A stretch of 7,613 nt of DNA from contig DGBH01000079.1 in NCBI GenBank assembly GCA_002384205.1, positions 4,116 through 11,728 on the forward strand. The letters run 5' to 3'. Shown piece after piece: positions 5,764 to 7,613 of the stretch; within the stretch, counting starts at the first letter, position 1; each line of letters opens with the position of its first letter. A program made the position numbers and the translations under genes. Source of the stretch: Bacteroidetes bacterium UBA4009 (GTDB lineage Bacteria; Bacteroidota; Bacteroidia; NS11-12g; UBA9320). The notes under the pieces were generated by a model. It saw nothing but the letters and a program-made list of their open reading frames with translations. It had not been told where the DNA came from and did no database searches.

Positions 5764-7613
5764 ATGAAGAAGTTATACCTACTGTCTATTATTGTGTTAT
5801 TTGGTTTTAATCTTAAAGCACAATTATTTGAAATATCATCCACACCCGTTTTTAGAGATGAAAACGGTAGCGTGTTGAGTTTAGCCTTGGCAGGTGGGTT
5901 AAATCAACCTCAGTTTTCGCCCTACGATTTTAATCAAGATGGTACAATGGATTTGTTTATTTTTGATAGAACCGGCAATAAAGTACTGATTTTTATAGCC
6001 GTAACCGTTAAAGGAGTAACGAATTACAGGTATGATCCTAGTTATGAAGACTTTTTTCCAAAGGGCGAACAATTTATGCAGTTGCATGATTATGACTTAG
6101 ACGGTAAGCCCGATTTATGGATGTATCTAGTGGATTCTGTAATGCTTTATAGAAACGTGTCTAGCACTGTGCCTCAATTTGAAGCGGGTAAAGGCCTTTT
6201 TGCCTTAGATACAGTTCAATATAGCTCATGGAACCCAAATAAAAAACTATCTCAAGTAGGAGGATGTTTGCCTGCTATTTATGATGTAGATGGAGATAGT
6301 GATATGGACTTTATTACCAATCTGAATATCTTTGGTTCTAAAATTATTTTTAATTGCAACAACAGTATTGAGCTGGGTAATCCCTTGTCCGAAATAGGTT
6401 TTACCATAGTAGACAAATGTTACGGCGGGGTAGATGAGTTTGGGGCAGATTTAATTATAAACGCGCCTTGTGATAATATTGAAGTTTATTATAAACAGAA
6501 AAAACATTCAGCGGCTAAGACGTTAATGTTTTTTGATAATGATGGAGATGGTGATAATGATTTGTTTTTTGGCTCATCTGAAAGGTCAACCAATCCTGTG
6601 TACTTTTTAGAAAATGGCAAGTCAGATTTAAATTACTACAAAGATACTTTTATTAGAATTGATACATCGTTTTTTTCAGTGGCTGAAGAGGGTAAAATTC
6701 CGGTAGCTCCAGCTATGTTTTATATAGACGTAAATTTTGACGGGATCAAGGACTTGATTTTAGCCAATAATGATCAAGATAAATTTTCATATTCTGTTCG
6801 TGAGAAAGACAATGTTTTATTGTTTTTAAATTCAGGTACAGATAATAAGCCAACATTTAACTTGGATAGAATGGATTTCTTAACAGGTGATATGATTGAC
6901 CTGGGTGGTAGGGTAGCTCCCGTATTCGCAGATTTAGATAACGATGGCGATCAAGATCTTATACTTGCCACATCAGGTAATCATTTGATTACGGGTGATA
7001 CCACTGATTTTTTGATGTATTACCAAAATGTGGGTACATCTACAAGTCCTGATTTTAAAGAAATAAGTACTGATTATTTATCTCTAAAAGCAATGGAATA
7101 TAGAGGCATTGTGCCTGCATTTGGAGACTTAGACGGTGATGCTGATTTAGATTTACTGTTGGGTAAGCAAGACGGAACCATCGCTCATTATGAAAATACG
7201 GGTAGTTCAACTAATCCTACATTTACCTTAAAAACGGAAAACTTCTCAAGTATTACAGTGGAAGGAAATGCTGCTCCTGCTTTTGTAGATATGAATAGTG
7301 ATGGTAAATTGGATCTGCTAATTGGCAATATAAGTGGCACCTTAGTCTATTATCAGAATAACGGATCGAATACAGCTCCAAGTTTTGGCTGGGTAACGGA
7401 TAGCTTAGGGGGTATTGTGGTGAACGAACTTATTTCTCAAAAGTTTTTAGGCGATACAGGTTTTTATGACTCTTTGATTTACTACTACTATGGTAATTCT
7501 GCTCCTCAAATCATTAACTATGAAAATGGCGTAAGGTGTCTTGCTGTGGGATGCGATGAAGGAAATATTAAAATATACGATGTACAGTCAGATTTAACGC
7601 AAGATTTTAAGGC
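5764..7613 (+). CDS. Secreted FG-GAP/VCBS repeat protein, 3'-truncated by the window
   Basis: The frame opens at ATG 5764 and stays open for 616 codons to the window end without a stop, so the C-terminus is missing. A signal peptide (about residues 1-19, MKKLYLLSIIVLFGFNLKAQ) is followed by eight acidic loops of the DxDxDGxxD calcium-binding type starting at residues 55, 109, 174, 258, 322, 390, 455 and 509, for example DNDGDGDND and DLDGDADLD. Each is followed by a hydrophobic strand such as DLLLGK or DLFFGS, the pattern of FG-GAP/VCBS beta-propeller repeats. Near the end CDEGNIKIYD (597-606) looks like a further propeller strand pair without an acidic loop. In Bacteroidota such proteins usually finish with a T9SS sorting domain; here that part would lie outside the window, so this is inference. 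It probably acts at the cell surface or is released, perhaps in adhesion or polymer binding; no ligand or catalytic residues are evident. It is divergent from murF across 63 bp. Confidence 0.88.
   Translation, partial: MKKLYLLSIIVLFGFNLKAQLFEISSTPVFRDENGSVLSLALAGGLNQPQFSPYDFNQDGTMDLFIFDRTGNKVLIFIAVTVKGVTNYRYDPSYEDFFPKGEQFMQLHDYDLDGKPDLWMYLVDSVMLYRNVSSTVPQFEAGKGLFALDTVQYSSWNPNKKLSQVGGCLPAIYDVDGDSDMDFITNLNIFGSKIIFNCNNSIELGNPLSEIGFTIVDKCYGGVDEFGADLIINAPCDNIEVYYKQKKHSAAKTLMFFDNDGDGDNDLFFGSSERSTNPVYFLENGKSDLNYYKDTFIRIDTSFFSVAEEGKIPVAPAMFYIDVNFDGIKDLILANNDQDKFSYSVREKDNVLLFLNSGTDNKPTFNLDRMDFLTGDMIDLGGRVAPVFADLDNDGDQDLILATSGNHLITGDTTDFLMYYQNVGTSTSPDFKEISTDYLSLKAMEYRGIVPAFGDLDGDADLDLLLGKQDGTIAHYENTGSSTNPTFTLKTENFSSITVEGNAAPAFVDMNSDGKLDLLIGNISGTLVYYQNNGSNTAPSFGWVTDSLGGIVVNELISQKFLGDTGFYDSLIYYYYGNSAPQIINYENGVRCLAVGCDEGNIKIYDVQSDLTQDFK

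Noticed and set aside
5899..6087. Minus-strand open frame opposite the start of the FG-GAP gene
   Set aside because: The plus strand here encodes a signal peptide followed by acidic FG-GAP loops in one long uninterrupted frame; the antisense frame has no supporting feature.
5764..7613. Repeated GATGGNGAT-like DNA as a tandem or CRISPR-type repeat
   Set aside because: The recurrence comes from codons for the acidic DxDxDG loops, is imperfect, and is unevenly spaced at about 160-250 bp, so it reflects protein repeats and not a DNA array.

Overview
This window looks like chromosomal DNA of a member of the Bacteroidota, most likely a Flavobacteriales-type marine or freshwater bacterium. The base composition is AT-rich, start codons are preceded by A/T-rich leaders without Shine-Dalgarno motifs, signal peptides are short and end in Ala/Gly-Gln, and two complete proteins end in type IX secretion (T9SS) C-terminal sorting domains. 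I assign no genus.

Layout. Positions 1-161 (minus) hold the 5' end of surE, a survival-protein nucleotidase cut by the window edge. A 223-bp divergent spacer (162-384) separates it from recN (385-2034, plus), which ends at a clear intrinsic terminator. Convergent to recN is a minus-strand cluster, in transcription order murF (5700-4435), a secreted TlpA/thioredoxin-like protein with a T9SS-type tail (4381-3626), and a secreted beta-propeller with Asp boxes, a C-x-C-C cluster and a T9SS tail (3621-2173). A 63-bp spacer separates murF from a divergent plus-strand gene (5764 to the window end) encoding a secreted protein with eight Ca-binding-type FG-GAP/VCBS loops. That gene has no stop before the window ends, so it is 3'-truncated.

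How the genes fit together. surE, recN and murF are housekeeping genes (nucleotide/stress metabolism, double-strand-break repair, peptidoglycan precursor synthesis). The accessory interest lies in the two secreted genes behind murF. The thioredoxin-like protein (CTPC active site) and the Cys-cluster propeller are 4 bp apart, and both carry export and T9SS sorting signals. They probably meet at the cell surface or outside the cell, where the thioredoxin could be the redox or metal-loading partner of the propeller cysteines. This pairing is an inference. No mobile element, CRISPR array, tRNA or rRNA was seen.
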